DNA of 45,787 nucleotides from RGIG1828 sp045541875. Its GTDB lineage: Bacteria; Bacillota; Clostridia; UMGS1810. The translations under genes and the position numbers were made by a program. Every line of letters starts with the position of its first letter. Positions within the stretch are counted from its first letter, which is position 1. The stretch is taken from contig JAZQJX010000067.1 in assembly GCA_045541875.1 (NCBI GenBank), positions 1 to 45,787 on the forward strand, given 5' to 3'. Below the pieces are notes generated by a model, which saw nothing but the letters and a program-made list of their open reading frames with translations, did no database searches and had not been told where the DNA came from. This document shows, in pieces, positions 1-8,265 of the stretch.

Positions 1-24
1 GTATAGGAAACTTCGTTCCTATAC
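1..24. repeat. Short palindromic hairpin at window edge
   Basis: A 9-bp perfect inverted repeat (GTATAGGAA / TTCCTATAC) surrounds a 6-nt loop. No T-run follows on the plus strand, so it is not an obvious rightward terminator. Its first 16 bases recur exactly at 34598-34613, which suggests a dispersed extragenic repeat family. Confidence 0.6.
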
Positions 25-43
25 AGTAAAAAATAATTATATT

Positions 44-95
44 GCCGTGCAAATTTTTTTGAAAAGCAAATTTGCTTTTCAAAAATGCACATGGC
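44..95. repeat. Long near-perfect extragenic palindrome
   Basis: The centre is a perfect 20-bp palindrome at 61-80 (GAAAAGCAAA / TTTGCTTTTC). Pairing continues outward through T-run/A-run arms to GTGCA/TGCAC and GCC/GGC, giving a hairpin of about 50 nt. No coding potential is seen. It may be a MITE-like or REP-like element. Confidence 0.6.
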
Positions 96-97
96 TT

Positions 98-157
98 AAG
101 AAAAGCGAATTTGCTCCGCACTCCCGCCGCAGGCGGTGCGGCGAAGCCGCTTTTCTT
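98..157. repeat. GC-rich multi-stem hairpin
   Basis: An outer stem AAGAAAAGCG / CGCTTTTCTT encloses nested CCGCAC/GTGCGG and CCGCC/GGCGG stems. The GC-rich core is unlike the AT-rich surroundings. Together with 1-95 it fills the region upstream of the transporter gene, and no clear promoter was recognised there. Confidence 0.55.
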
Positions 158-202
158 GCTGCTAAAATCAAAAATCTTAAAGTGTTACGGATGTGAATTT
201 TT

Positions 203-1102
203 ATGAAATCTACAACAGTAAAAGCAACGCTTGCCGCACTTATGGCACAGTTTATTTTCGGATTCAGTTTTATGTTCACAAAAATCGCTCTGAGATATGC
301 AACTCCTCTTACTGTCATTGCAGACAGATACATAGTTGCATTTGTATCTCTCACCGTTTTGATGATTTTTAAAAAAGTGAATCTGAAATTTTCAAAAAAC
401 ATTTTTAAACTTTTGGTCATGTCAGTTTTTCAGCCTGTTTTATATTTTCTGTTTGAAAGTTACGGAATTGAAATGACCACCAGCGGGTTTTCATCGGTTA
501 TGATTTCACTCATTCCTGTGGTTTCCCTGTTTGGCGGTATGATATTTCTGAAAGAATATCCCGCACCGCTGCAATATGCATTCACAGTTTTGTCTGTTCT
601 GGGTGTTGTTGTGATGGCTGCATCGGGCAAAATGGACGGAACTGTTACTACCCTTGGAATAATCCTTCTTTTTGGTGCAGTTGTATCCTCTGTTGCCTAT
701 AACATTATGAGCAGGAAGATTTCAAGTGAATTTACTGCTTTGGAGCGTACCTATGCAATGACTTTTATAGGGCTTTTCACCTTTGTTTCAATTGCCTTTT
801 TTGAAAATATCAAAAACCCCTGTGAGCTTGTTTCAAACTTTGGTTCATTGCCATATACACTTTCCATCATATATCTTGGCGTTGTTTCATCGGTTGTGGC
901 ATTTTTGTTTCTTAACTATGCAAACACACATCTGCCTGTTGCAAAAACCACGGTGTTTTCAAACATTACTACTGTCGTATCTGTCATAGCAGGAATACTG
1001 TTTCTCGATGAAAAACTCAGTTTGCAGACAGTTGTTTCTGCCCTTATGATAATTGTGGGCGTCTGGGGAGTTCAGGCGATAGGAGTCAAAAAGAAGAACT
1101 GA
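203..1102 (+). CDS. EamA/DMT-family transporter
   Basis: This 299-residue protein is almost entirely hydrophobic, with about ten predicted membrane helices in two halves, the usual architecture of the drug/metabolite transporter (EamA, RhaT-like) superfamily. The first half begins near residue 8 and the second near residue 145, and a basic tail (KKKN) ends the protein. Members export small metabolites or drugs; the substrate cannot be told from sequence. The ATG at 203 has only a weak ribosome site (GGA about ten bases upstream), but conserved hydrophobic sequence begins right after it. The gene stands alone, with repeats upstream and a separate promoter for the next gene downstream. Confidence 0.85.
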   Translation: MKSTTVKATLAALMAQFIFGFSFMFTKIALRYATPLTVIADRYIVAFVSLTVLMIFKKVNLKFSKNIFKLLVMSVFQPVLYFLFESYGIEMTTSGFSSVMISLIPVVSLFGGMIFLKEYPAPLQYAFTVLSVLGVVVMAASGKMDGTVTTLGIILLFGAVVSSVAYNIMSRKISSEFTALERTYAMTFIGLFTFVSIAFFENIKNPCELVSNFGSLPYTLSIIYLGVVSSVVAFLFLNYANTHLPVAKTTVFSNITTVVSVIAGILFLDEKLSLQTVVSALMIIVGVWGVQAIGVKKKN

Positions 1103-1160
1103 GAATAACAATAAATATGTGGGAAAGAGTATAGAAAACAGTAATTTTTGAAAAATGATA

Positions 1161-1189
1161 TTTACAAAATCTTCGCTTGGTAGTATAAT
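1161..1189 (+). promoter_or_regulatory. Sigma-A-type promoter for the XRE-PfkB gene
   Basis: TTTACA (1161-1166), a 17-bp spacer and TATAAT (1184-1189) lie about 50 bp before the next start codon. Confidence 0.65.
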
Positions 1190-1239
1190 TGTGATATAAA
1201 TTATGCTTTCGATAGAATTTAAGAAAAGAGGTCATAGTC

Positions 1240-2460
1240 ATGAACAAACAGGCAATAGGCAAAACAATTGCAGAACTCAGAAAAGAAAAAGGTCTTACGC
1301 AAAATGCTCTTGCGGATCTTCTCGGCATCAGTAATAAAACAGTAAGCAAGTGGGAAAGCGGTCTCGGATATCCCGAAGTGACACAGTTTCCTGCAATAGC
1401 AAAGATTTTTGATGTTTCTGTTGATTATATAATGAACAACGGTGACGGCGGAATTGTTTTTGCAGGAAACATTCTTGTGGATAATGTTAAGATTATAGAC
1501 AGTTATCCGAAAGAAACAATGCTTTCAAACATTCTCTCTTCTTCAAAAGCAGTTGGAGGATGCGTGCCCAACACGGCAATTGACATTGCCAAAATTGATC
1601 CTTCCGTAAATCTTGGTGCAATAGGGATGGTAGGTGACGATGATTTTGGAAAATATGTGTGTGACACTATGAAAGCCCACGGCATAAATGTTTCGGGTGT
1701 AAAGGTTTCATCCGAAGTTCCCACAAGTTACAGTGACGTTATGAGCGTTGAGTCAAACGGAATAAGAACTTTCTTCCACGACAGGGGAGCAAATAAAATC
1801 TTTTCACCTGATGATATTGACGTTGATTCATTAAACTGCACCATCTTCCACGCAGGCTACATTCTTCTTCTTGATGAATTTGATAAAGAAGATTCAGAAT
1901 ATGGCACAAAAATGGCAAAACTTCTTGCAAAAGTTCAGGAAAAGGGAATCAAAACATCAATAGATGTTGTTAGTGATACATCGGAAAAATTCCGTCAGAA
2001 AGTTGTTCCTGCACTCAAATATTGCAACTATGCAATAATGAATGAAACTGAGGGTGGCGGTGTTTCGGGACTTGAACCAAGAAACTCCGACGGAACAATA
2101 AATCTTGATAATATCCGAAAAACTCTTGAGATGTTCATGGAATGCGGAGTTAAGGATGTTGCAGTAATTCATTGTCCCGAGGGCGGATTTGCTCTTGACT
2201 CTGACGGCAATTTTGCCGCCGTTCCATCTCTCAGTCTTCCCAAAGGCTACATAAAGGGAAGTGTTGGTGCGGGTGATGCTTTCTGTGCAGCGTGCATCTA
2301 TTGTCTCTATAAAGGTATTGACATAACAAAGATGCTCGAACTGGCATCTTGTGCAGCGGCTTGCAATCTTTCGGAAAGTGATTCCATAAGCGGAATGAAA
2401 CCTCTTTGTGAAATTGAAAGAATGAACAAAGAAATGGAAAGAACAAAAGCAAACTGGTAA
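1240..2460 (+). CDS. XRE-family HTH fused to a PfkB-family sugar kinase
   Basis: This 406-residue protein combines two normally separate modules. Residues 1-65 form a Cro/C1-type helix-turn-helix (IAELRKEKGLTQNALADLLG, then SNKTVSKWESG). From about residue 72 to 395 it reads as a ribokinase/PfkB-family kinase: an N-terminal GGCVPNTA segment in the substrate lid region, and the C-terminal anion-hole and catalytic motif GAGDAF with Asp346 as the expected base. Kinases of this family phosphorylate sugars or nucleosides, but the substrate is not evident. A DNA-binding domain fused to a kinase suggests a sugar-responsive regulator or an enzyme controlling its own gene. The ATG follows AAGAGGT at good spacing. 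A bidirectional terminator separates it from the convergent lipid kinase. Confidence 0.85.
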   Translation: MNKQAIGKTIAELRKEKGLTQNALADLLGISNKTVSKWESGLGYPEVTQFPAIAKIFDVSVDYIMNNGDGGIVFAGNILVDNVKIIDSYPKETMLSNILSSSKAVGGCVPNTAIDIAKIDPSVNLGAIGMVGDDDFGKYVCDTMKAHGINVSGVKVSSEVPTSYSDVMSVESNGIRTFFHDRGANKIFSPDDIDVDSLNCTIFHAGYILLLDEFDKEDSEYGTKMAKLLAKVQEKGIKTSIDVVSDTSEKFRQKVVPALKYCNYAIMNETEGGGVSGLEPRNSDGTINLDNIRKTLEMFMECGVKDVAVIHCPEGGFALDSDGNFAAVPSLSLPKGYIKGSVGAGDAFCAACIYCLYKGIDITKMLELASCAAACNLSESDSISGMKPLCEIERMNKEMERTKANW

Positions 2461-2470
2461 AAAATATAAA

Positions 2471-2517
2471 GGGTTGCCTCCATAATCATGTTGATTACGG
2501 AAGCAACCCTTGTTTGT
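2471..2517. terminator. Bidirectional intrinsic terminator
   Basis: A stem of GGGTTGC..CC.TAATC with GATTA.GG..GCAACCC is followed by a T-rich tract. It lies between the convergent kinase genes and could serve both strands. Confidence 0.75.
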
Positions 2518-2528
2518 TTGGGAATTTC

Positions 2529-3425
2529 TTATTCACTTTTTATAACGAGTTTTGCAGCACTTGGCAAAACATCAATATCAATATTTTTAACACCGTCAAA
2601 CTTTTCACCGTCAATTGACCAGTCAATTCCGTCAGGCATTTCAAAGTGTACTTTGTTAGTTTTAAAAAACATAAAACAATCACTTTCAAAGTCGGAATTA
2701 AGAGCCCCAACAATAACTTTCATAAGATCTGCAGGACTTTTTGGCTTTTTAACAAGACACACTTCAAACTCGCCGTCGTTAAATCCGACTGCAGTTTCAT
2801 TAAGACGGACAATTCCGCCAATAGATGTTGTGTTTGTAACGGCACCAAACAAAAACTCATCCTCGATTTTTTTGTCATAACTTTCAATTTTAACAGGAAT
2901 TGCTTTTATGTTAGTAATATCTTTAATTCCCGCAAGAACGTACGCCATATGTCCCAGAAGCTTTTTCAGAGACTGGGGGGCATTGTAGGAAACGGAAGTG
3001 AATGCACCGAAAGATGCAATATAATTAAAGTGAGTTCCGTTAATCATTCCTACATCAATGTCAATGGGTGAACCGCTGATAGCAAGTTTTGCGGCTTCAA
3101 GCATGTCAGATGACAGACCAAGACTTCTTGCATAGTCATTGGTGCTGCCTGATGGGATATATCCGATGGGAACAGGGCATCCTGATAAAATCGCACCCGA
3201 TACCGTTTCGTTAAGGGTACCGTCTCCGCCGGAACATACAATTATGTCATAGAGTTTACTCTCGCATCCTTCTTTTGCAAAAGACTTTGCATCTCCGATT
3301 GCTTTTGTAAGGCGAGTTGTTACAACGCACTCATTTTCTGACATAATATCAATGATATCAAAAAGCATGGACTTATTTTTAAGTTTTCCTGAATAGGGGT
3401 TGATAATAAGAAGTACTTTTTTCAT
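2529..3425 (-). CDS. YegS/BmrU-type diacylglycerol (lipid) kinase
   Basis: The 298-residue protein begins MKKVLLIINPYSG, the typical N-terminal strand of the DagK catalytic family, and carries the nucleotide-binding motif GGDGTLNE near residue 62. These soluble kinases phosphorylate diacylglycerol or related lipids at the membrane. I chose the ATG at 3425 because AAAGGAA lies nine bases upstream; an in-frame TTG at 3446 would place that ribosome site inside the gene. It is transcribed divergently from manA from a mirrored promoter pair and converges with the XRE-PfkB gene. The exact lipid substrate is unknown. Confidence 0.88.
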   Translation of the reverse strand: MKKVLLIINPYSGKLKNKSMLFDIIDIMSENECVVTTRLTKAIGDAKSFAKEGCESKLYDIIVCSGGDGTLNETVSGAILSGCPVPIGYIPSGSTNDYARSLGLSSDMLEAAKLAISGSPIDIDVGMINGTHFNYIASFGAFTSVSYNAPQSLKKLLGHMAYVLAGIKDITNIKAIPVKIESYDKKIEDEFLFGAVTNTTSIGGIVRLNETAVGFNDGEFEVCLVKKPKSPADLMKVIVGALNSDFESDCFMFFKTNKVHFEMPDGIDWSIDGEKFDGVKNIDIDVLPSAAKLVIKSE

Positions 3426-3460
3426 AACAGAAAATTCCTTTCTCAATACACATCGGTATA

Positions 3461-3537
3461 ATTATATTATAGCGGATGCAAAAAGTCAATATCACGCCAT
3501 TCATGTATTTGACTTTTTGCCATATTTGTGATATTAT
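3461..3537. promoter_or_regulatory. Mirrored divergent promoters for the lipid kinase and manA
   Basis: Leftward: TTGACT (3484-3489, complement), 17 bp, TATAAT (3461-3466). Rightward: TTGACT (3509-3514), 17 bp, TATTAT (3532-3537). Both -35 boxes lie in a perfect 12-bp inverted repeat (3478-3489 and 3509-3520, GCAAAAAGTCAA and its complement). Confidence 0.75.
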
Positions 3538-3569
3538 TTATAAGATATTACATGAGAGGAACAATGATA

Positions 3570-4529
3570 ATGATATATCCCATAAAAACGCAGCCTGTGT
3601 TCAAACAATACATCTGGGGCGGAGACAGTTTAAAGAAAAAATATAATAAGGCTGTACCTTTCGATACAGCCGCAGAAAGTTGGGAGATTTCCTGCCATAA
3701 CGACGGACTTAGTCTTGTTGCAGATGGAGAATATAAAGGGAAAACGCTCAAAGAGGTAATATTTTCAAATAAAAAAGAGATGCTTGGAAGGGAAGATACA
3801 CAGGTTTTCCCGCTTCTTGTGAAAATTCTTGATGCTAAAGATTCTCTTTCCGTTCAGGTTCATCCCGACAATGAATTTGCCGCAAAATATGAAAACGGTG
3901 AACTTGGAAAAACAGAAATGTGGTACATAATAGATGCAAAACCCGGAGCAAATCTTGTTTTTGGTCTTAAAGAGGGAACTACCCCTGAAATACTCAAAAA
4001 ATCTATAGAAGATGGTACTTTGGAAGAACATCTTAATTATGTTCCTGTAAAAAAAGGAGACTATCTCTACATTCCCTCAGGTACAATTCATGCAATCCGT
4101 GACGGGATTTTAATTGCAGAGATTCAGCAAAGTTCAAATACAACCTACAGAGTGTATGATTATAACAGAGTGGACAAAGACGGAAACAAACGTCCTCTTC
4201 ACGTTGAAAAAGCAGTTCTTGCAACAAACTATGAAAACATTGGAAATATTCCGGAGCCTTCCCCTGATGTTGAGATTCCCGGTGGGAAGTTTAAACAAAT
4301 AGCAAAGTGTGAATATTTTACCGTTGAAAAATATGAAACGAAAACCATTGTTGAAATAGAAAAAGGGACAGAACAATTTGAGATGCTCGTTTTTACCGAT
4401 GGAAAAGGTAAAATCATATATGATGAAAGGGAGTATGATTTTCTTGCGGGTGACAGTTTCTTCATTCCTGCAGCAATGGAAAAATATACAGTCTCAGGCG
4501 AATGTGAATTTTTGAGATCTTTTGAATAA
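3570..4529 (+). CDS. manA: Mannose-6-phosphate isomerase, class I
   Basis: A 319-residue cupin-fold, zinc-dependent isomerase interconverting mannose-6-phosphate and fructose-6-phosphate. Visible landmarks are the N-terminal PVFKQYIWGG motif and the metal ligands Gln96 and His98 (SVQVHPD), Glu116 (KTEMWYI) and His174 (IPSGTIHAI). The length matches short Firmicute ManA proteins of about 315 residues. I placed the start at 3570 because AGAGGA ends nine bases before it; the in-frame ATG at 3564 would leave only three. Its own promoter lies just upstream, divergent from the lipid kinase. It probably feeds mannose into glycolysis or supplies mannose precursors for cell-surface glycans. Confidence 0.93.
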   Translation: MIYPIKTQPVFKQYIWGGDSLKKKYNKAVPFDTAAESWEISCHNDGLSLVADGEYKGKTLKEVIFSNKKEMLGREDTQVFPLLVKILDAKDSLSVQVHPDNEFAAKYENGELGKTEMWYIIDAKPGANLVFGLKEGTTPEILKKSIEDGTLEEHLNYVPVKKGDYLYIPSGTIHAIRDGILIAEIQQSSNTTYRVYDYNRVDKDGNKRPLHVEKAVLATNYENIGNIPEPSPDVEIPGGKFKQIAKCEYFTVEKYETKTIVEIEKGTEQFEMLVFTDGKGKIIYDEREYDFLAGDSFFIPAAMEKYTVSGECEFLRSFE

Positions 4530-4571
4530 AGAAGTTGCATACATACAAGAAATTTTAAGGAGTAACACAAA

Positions 4572-5567
4572 ATGAACGACAAAAAAACCATATTTTCAGG
4601 CATACAACCCACAGGTTGTATCACACTGGGGAATTACCTCGGTGCATTAAAAAACTGGGTAAATCTTCAAAATGATTATAACTGCATTTTTTCAGTGGTT
4701 GACCTTCACTCCATAACGGTGCGTCAGGACAGCGCTCAACTGAGAAAAAGATGTATGGATTTTCTCACACAATATCTTGCATGCGGAATAGACGGAGAGG
4801 AAAACATAGTGTTTTTCCAATCCCATGTTCCGGCACATGCTGAACTTGCTTGGATTCTCAATTGCTTTACCTATATGGGTGAACTAAGCCGTATGACACA
4901 GTTTAAGGATAAATCTTCAAAGCATGCAGATAATATAAACGCAGGTCTTTTTACCTATCCTGTTTTAATGGCAGCAGATATCCTGCTTTATCAGACAGAT
5001 TTGGTTCCTGTGGGAATTGACCAGAAACAACATCTTGAACTTGCACGTGACATTGCAATTCGTTTTAACGGTGTATTTGGAGATGTGTTCAAAGTTCCCG
5101 AGGGCTATATCCCCAAAGAAGCGGCAAGAATAATGAGTCTTCAGGATCCTACATCAAAAATGAGTAAGTCTGATCCTAATGTAAACGGATTCATTTCAAT
5201 TTTAGATGATCCCGATACCATCAGAAGAAAATTCAAACGTGCTGTGACAGACTCCGAAGGTGAAATTGTATTCAGAGAAGGTAAACACGGTGTAAATAAT
5301 CTTTTGAATATCTATTCTGCAGTGACAAATCAGAGTGTTGAAAAAAGTGTTAATGAGTTTTCAGGTCTTGGCTACGGTGAACTCAAAGAAAGAGTTGCCC
5401 AGGCTGTAATTGAAGAACTCAGACCAATGCAGGAAAGATACGCAGATCTTTGTAAAAATAAGGATTACATAAACAAACTCTACACAGAAGGCGCGCAGCG
5501 TGCTGCATACCTTGCATCCAAAACTCTTCGCAAGGTACACAGAAAACTTGGCTATGTAGACAGATAA
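4572..5567 (+). CDS. trpS: Tryptophanyl-tRNA synthetase
   Basis: A 331-residue class I aminoacyl-tRNA synthetase charging tRNA-Trp in the cytoplasm. The HIGH-equivalent is TLGN at residues 18-21, within GIQPTGCITLGNYLGA, and the KMSKS loop is at 196-200. The family segment VGIDQKQHLELARDIA binds near the active site. The length is normal. AAGGAG precedes the ATG at good spacing. The gap after manA is only 42 bases and contains no T-box leader or terminator, so trpS may be co-transcribed with manA and continue into the next gene. Confidence 0.97.
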   Translation: MNDKKTIFSGIQPTGCITLGNYLGALKNWVNLQNDYNCIFSVVDLHSITVRQDSAQLRKRCMDFLTQYLACGIDGEENIVFFQSHVPAHAELAWILNCFTYMGELSRMTQFKDKSSKHADNINAGLFTYPVLMAADILLYQTDLVPVGIDQKQHLELARDIAIRFNGVFGDVFKVPEGYIPKEAARIMSLQDPTSKMSKSDPNVNGFISILDDPDTIRRKFKRAVTDSEGEIVFREGKHGVNNLLNIYSAVTNQSVEKSVNEFSGLGYGELKERVAQAVIEELRPMQERYADLCKNKDYINKLYTEGAQRAAYLASKTLRKVHRKLGYVDR

Positions 5568-5582
5568 AACGTGAGGTCTTGT

Positions 5583-6665
5583 ATGGATATTAAAACTTTG
5601 GTTCTGTGCTTTTCAATAGCATTTGCAATCAGTCTGGCGGCAACGCCTTTTGTTAAAAATCTTGCATATAAAATAGGAGCGGTAGATGTTCCTGATGATG
5701 AGCGCCGTATTCATAAAAAACCGATACCGCGTCTTGGCGGACTTGCAATTTTTTACGGATTCCTCATTGCAGTATTGTGTTTTGCAAAATTTGATCAGCA
5801 ACTTAAGGGTATCATCATAGGCTCACTCATAATTGTGGGAGTCAGCATTATTGATGACGTAAAGCAACTCAGGGCTTTAATAAAACTTGTTGCACAAATC
5901 CTTGCAGCACTTGTTGCGGTGGTTCACAATGTGAGAATAAGCGCCATAAGTGTTCCTGCCTTTATTTCAGAGACAGGAATTGTGGAACTTGGAATGCTCA
6001 GTATTCCTGTAACCGTCATATGGATAATTGCAGTTACAAATGCAGTTAACCTCATAGACGGGCTTGACGGTCTTGCGGTTGGTGTTTCTTCCATTGCATC
6101 ATTTTCTCTTTTCTTCATTGCAATTCTCGGTGGAGAACAGGATGTTGCAATTATAGCGGCGGCACTTGCAGGCGGATGCCTTGGCTTTATGCCTTACAAC
6201 TTTAACCCTGCGAAAATATTCATGGGTGACACAGGTTCCCAGTTTCTCGGATATATGCTTTCTGTAATATGCATTCAAGGGCTTTTCAAAGGCTATGCGG
6301 TAATTTCCTTCATAGTTCCATTTCTTATTATGGCACTTCCCCTGTTTGATACCTGTTTTGCAATTATCCGCAGAGCAATCAACCACAAACCCATAATGGG
6401 TGCAGACAGAGGCCATCTTCATCACAGACTTCTCGACAGCGGATTTTCGCAGAAGGAAACTGTTGCAATTCTATATGTAATAACAACAATCCTCGGTCTC
6501 AGTGCAGTTCTGGTTCTTGAAAGAGGTTCATATGTTGCAGGACTTCTTCTTACTGTCGCTGTGGGCTGTGCTTTTGGCATATATAAACTTTTCAGAAAAA
6601 GATTTAACCGCAAGAGGGCAGAAGCACTTGCTGAAAAGGAACAATCAAATCCTGAAAGAAAATAA
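5583..6665 (+). CDS. TagO/WecA-type undecaprenyl-phosphate sugar-1-phosphate transferase
   Basis: A 360-residue polytopic membrane protein of glycosyltransferase family 4 (MraY/WecA/TagO). Signature motifs are the cytoplasmic aspartates in IDDVKQL, the NLIDGLDGLA motif, GDTGSQFLG, and the RGHLHHRL histidine motif that separates WecA/TagO types from MraY. It should transfer a HexNAc-1-phosphate from UDP-sugar to undecaprenyl phosphate, starting teichoic acid or surface polysaccharide synthesis. The ATG at 5583 follows TGAGGT by five bases; a GTG at 5571 would include that ribosome site, so I rejected it. The charged C-terminal tail is cytoplasmic. It begins 15 bases after trpS and ends at a strong terminator. 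Confidence 0.92.
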   Translation: MDIKTLVLCFSIAFAISLAATPFVKNLAYKIGAVDVPDDERRIHKKPIPRLGGLAIFYGFLIAVLCFAKFDQQLKGIIIGSLIIVGVSIIDDVKQLRALIKLVAQILAALVAVVHNVRISAISVPAFISETGIVELGMLSIPVTVIWIIAVTNAVNLIDGLDGLAVGVSSIASFSLFFIAILGGEQDVAIIAAALAGGCLGFMPYNFNPAKIFMGDTGSQFLGYMLSVICIQGLFKGYAVISFIVPFLIMALPLFDTCFAIIRRAINHKPIMGADRGHLHHRLLDSGFSQKETVAILYVITTILGLSAVLVLERGSYVAGLLLTVAVGCAFGIYKLFRKRFNRKRAEALAEKEQSNPERK

Positions 6666-6670
6666 AAATA

Positions 6671-6711
6671 AAAACCATTGTTATCAAAGTATGGATAGCA
6701 ATGGTTTTTTT
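6671..6711 (+). terminator. Intrinsic terminator
   Basis: AAAACCATTG..TATC pairs with GATA.CAATGGTTTT, followed by a T-run. It ends the manA-trpS-transferase unit and is positioned to serve the convergent metal operon as well. Confidence 0.85.
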
Positions 6712-6750
6712 GTTCATATTGATTTGCCGAACTATTCCCGAAGACAATTT

Positions 6751-7563
6751 TTATTTTCTTATTGCCCCGATTACAGAAAAGACAATAAATACAAAAAGAT
6801 TAACAAGTGTTACCGAGGAGCCTGCAGGAACTGAGTCAAAAATAATGGAAAGACAAAATCCTGTGAGAAAGCAAAATGAAGCGACTATAACAGAACTTAC
6901 AGTAACTGAAAAGAATGATTTAAAAACTCTCATAGAAGATAGGGCAGGGAAAACAATAAGAGCCGATATTAAAAGAGCACCCATAAGTCTCATGCCGATA
7001 ACAACTGTGACAGACACCAATATTGCAACTATGGTGTTGTAAAAATTTACTTTCATCCCCGTTGCCCTTGAGAATTCTTCGTCAAACGTGACAGAAAAAA
7101 TACGGCTGTACAAAAGGATGAAAATGACCATTACCGCCAGAGAAAGAACAACCGATAAAATAACGTCGTTTCTTTCAACAGCATATAAACTCCCGATAAG
7201 ATAACTGTTCATATCGGTTCCTGAACCGAAGTATGATATAAGAAGAATACCAATAGCCAGAGAAGAACTTGAAATGATTGCAATGAGGGAATCACCCTTT
7301 ATAATTTTTCCGCCAAAACGCAAAAGAAGTATTGATGCAAGCGCCACAAGAGGAATTGCAACTTTCAGGGGTGCAAATCCAAGTACGGATGCAAGAGCCA
7401 GCGCACCAAAACTTATGTGTGAAAGTCCGTCACCAATCATGGAATATCTTTTTAAAACAAGAATAACTCCCAGAATTGATGCACACAAAGACACGCATAG
7501 TCCCACAATGAGTCCGTAACTTAAAAACTGATATGAAAATATATCCGATATAATCTCTCTCAT
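6751..7563 (-). CDS. Metal ABC transporter permease (ZnuB/MntB family)
   Basis: A 270-residue, eight- or nine-helix membrane protein of the ABC-3 permease family for zinc, manganese or iron(II). Typical landmarks are the early KRYSMIGDGLSHISFGALAL segment and a later SVTFDEEFSRATG loop that contacts the ATPase. It overlaps the ATPase gene by four bases (ATGA), so the two are translationally coupled. It is the last gene of the leftward regulator, binding protein, ATPase, permease operon and is expected to form the import channel in the membrane. Confidence 0.92.
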   Translation of the reverse strand: MREIISDIFSYQFLSYGLIVGLCVSLCASILGVILVLKRYSMIGDGLSHISFGALALASVLGFAPLKVAIPLVALASILLLRFGGKIIKGDSLIAIISSSSLAIGILLISYFGSGTDMNSYLIGSLYAVERNDVILSVVLSLAVMVIFILLYSRIFSVTFDEEFSRATGMKVNFYNTIVAILVSVTVVIGMRLMGALLISALIVFPALSSMRVFKSFFSVTVSSVIVASFCFLTGFCLSIIFDSVPAGSSVTLVNLFVFIVFSVIGAIRK

Positions 7564-8264
7564 ATGTTTCTCTCCCAGAATCCTCCGTTTTCAGCAGCGA
7601 GTTTATAATCTGAACTTTTTCCCGAAAACATGGTTTTTTGCTGACCAAGATGGAGGATATGTTTTGAATTTTTAATAACTCTTTTAATATCGTGGGAAAT
7701 CATAATTATTGTAATTCCGTCTTTGTTGAGTTTGTCAATGATTTCATACATTTCCTGTGTGGCAATTGAGTCAAGACCGTTGACAGGCTCATCCAAAACA
7801 AGCACCTTCTGCGATGCGCAAATTGCTCTTGCAAGGAGTACCCGTTGTTTTTGACCACCCGAAAGATCCTGAAAACTTTTTTTTGAAAGGTGGTCAATTT
7901 CAAGTTTCTTCATTGCCTCCATTGCTTTTTGCTTGTCTTTTTTTGAGTAAAAAGGCTTAAATACCGATCCTGATATTGTGCCTGAAATAACCACTTCCCT
8001 TACTGATGCGGGAAAATCTTTCTGAACGGGAGTTTGCTGAGGCAGATATCCTATTTTTTCAAGACCTGTTCCGCTTTTTGTAAGAATACTTCCGCTGTCA
8101 ATTTTTTTAAGACCGAGAAGCCCTTTTAAAAGTGTGGTTTTTCCGGTACCGTTTTCTCCCACAATGCAAAGATAATCGCCCTCTTCAATTTTAAGACTTA
8201 GATTGCTGATTACTCTTTTGCCCTCGTAGGACATATTCAGATTATTTAAAGTTATAAGAGACAT
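7560..8264 (-). CDS. Metal ABC transporter ATP-binding protein (ZnuC family)
   Basis: A 234-residue ABC ATPase with Walker A (GENGTGKTT, near residue 37), Q-loop (GYLPQQ), signature (LSGGQKQR) and Walker B (VLVLDEPVNGLD), followed by the H-loop ISHD. Every catalytic residue is present. It powers the neighbouring permease; the gene lies one base after the binding-protein gene and overlaps the permease by four. Order and spacing are typical of zinc or manganese uptake operons. Confidence 0.93.
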   Translation of the reverse strand: MSLITLNNLNMSYEGKRVISNLSLKIEEGDYLCIVGENGTGKTTLLKGLLGLKKIDSGSILTKSGTGLEKIGYLPQQTPVQKDFPASVREVVISGTISGSVFKPFYSKKDKQKAMEAMKKLEIDHLSKKSFQDLSGGQKQRVLLARAICASQKVLVLDEPVNGLDSIATQEMYEIIDKLNKDGITIIMISHDIKRVIKNSKHILHLGQQKTMFSGKSSDYKLAAENGGFWERNI

Positions 8265-8265
8265 A

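Noticed and set aside
1..24. Resemblance to a yeast FRT recombination scar (GTATAGGAA.CTTC)
   Set aside because: There is an extra A in the half-site, the second arm and 8-bp core do not match, and a partial copy lies in natural intergenic DNA at 34598.
4530..4571. T-box leader before trpS
   Set aside because: The gap is only 42 bases, with no room for a T-box structure or terminator.
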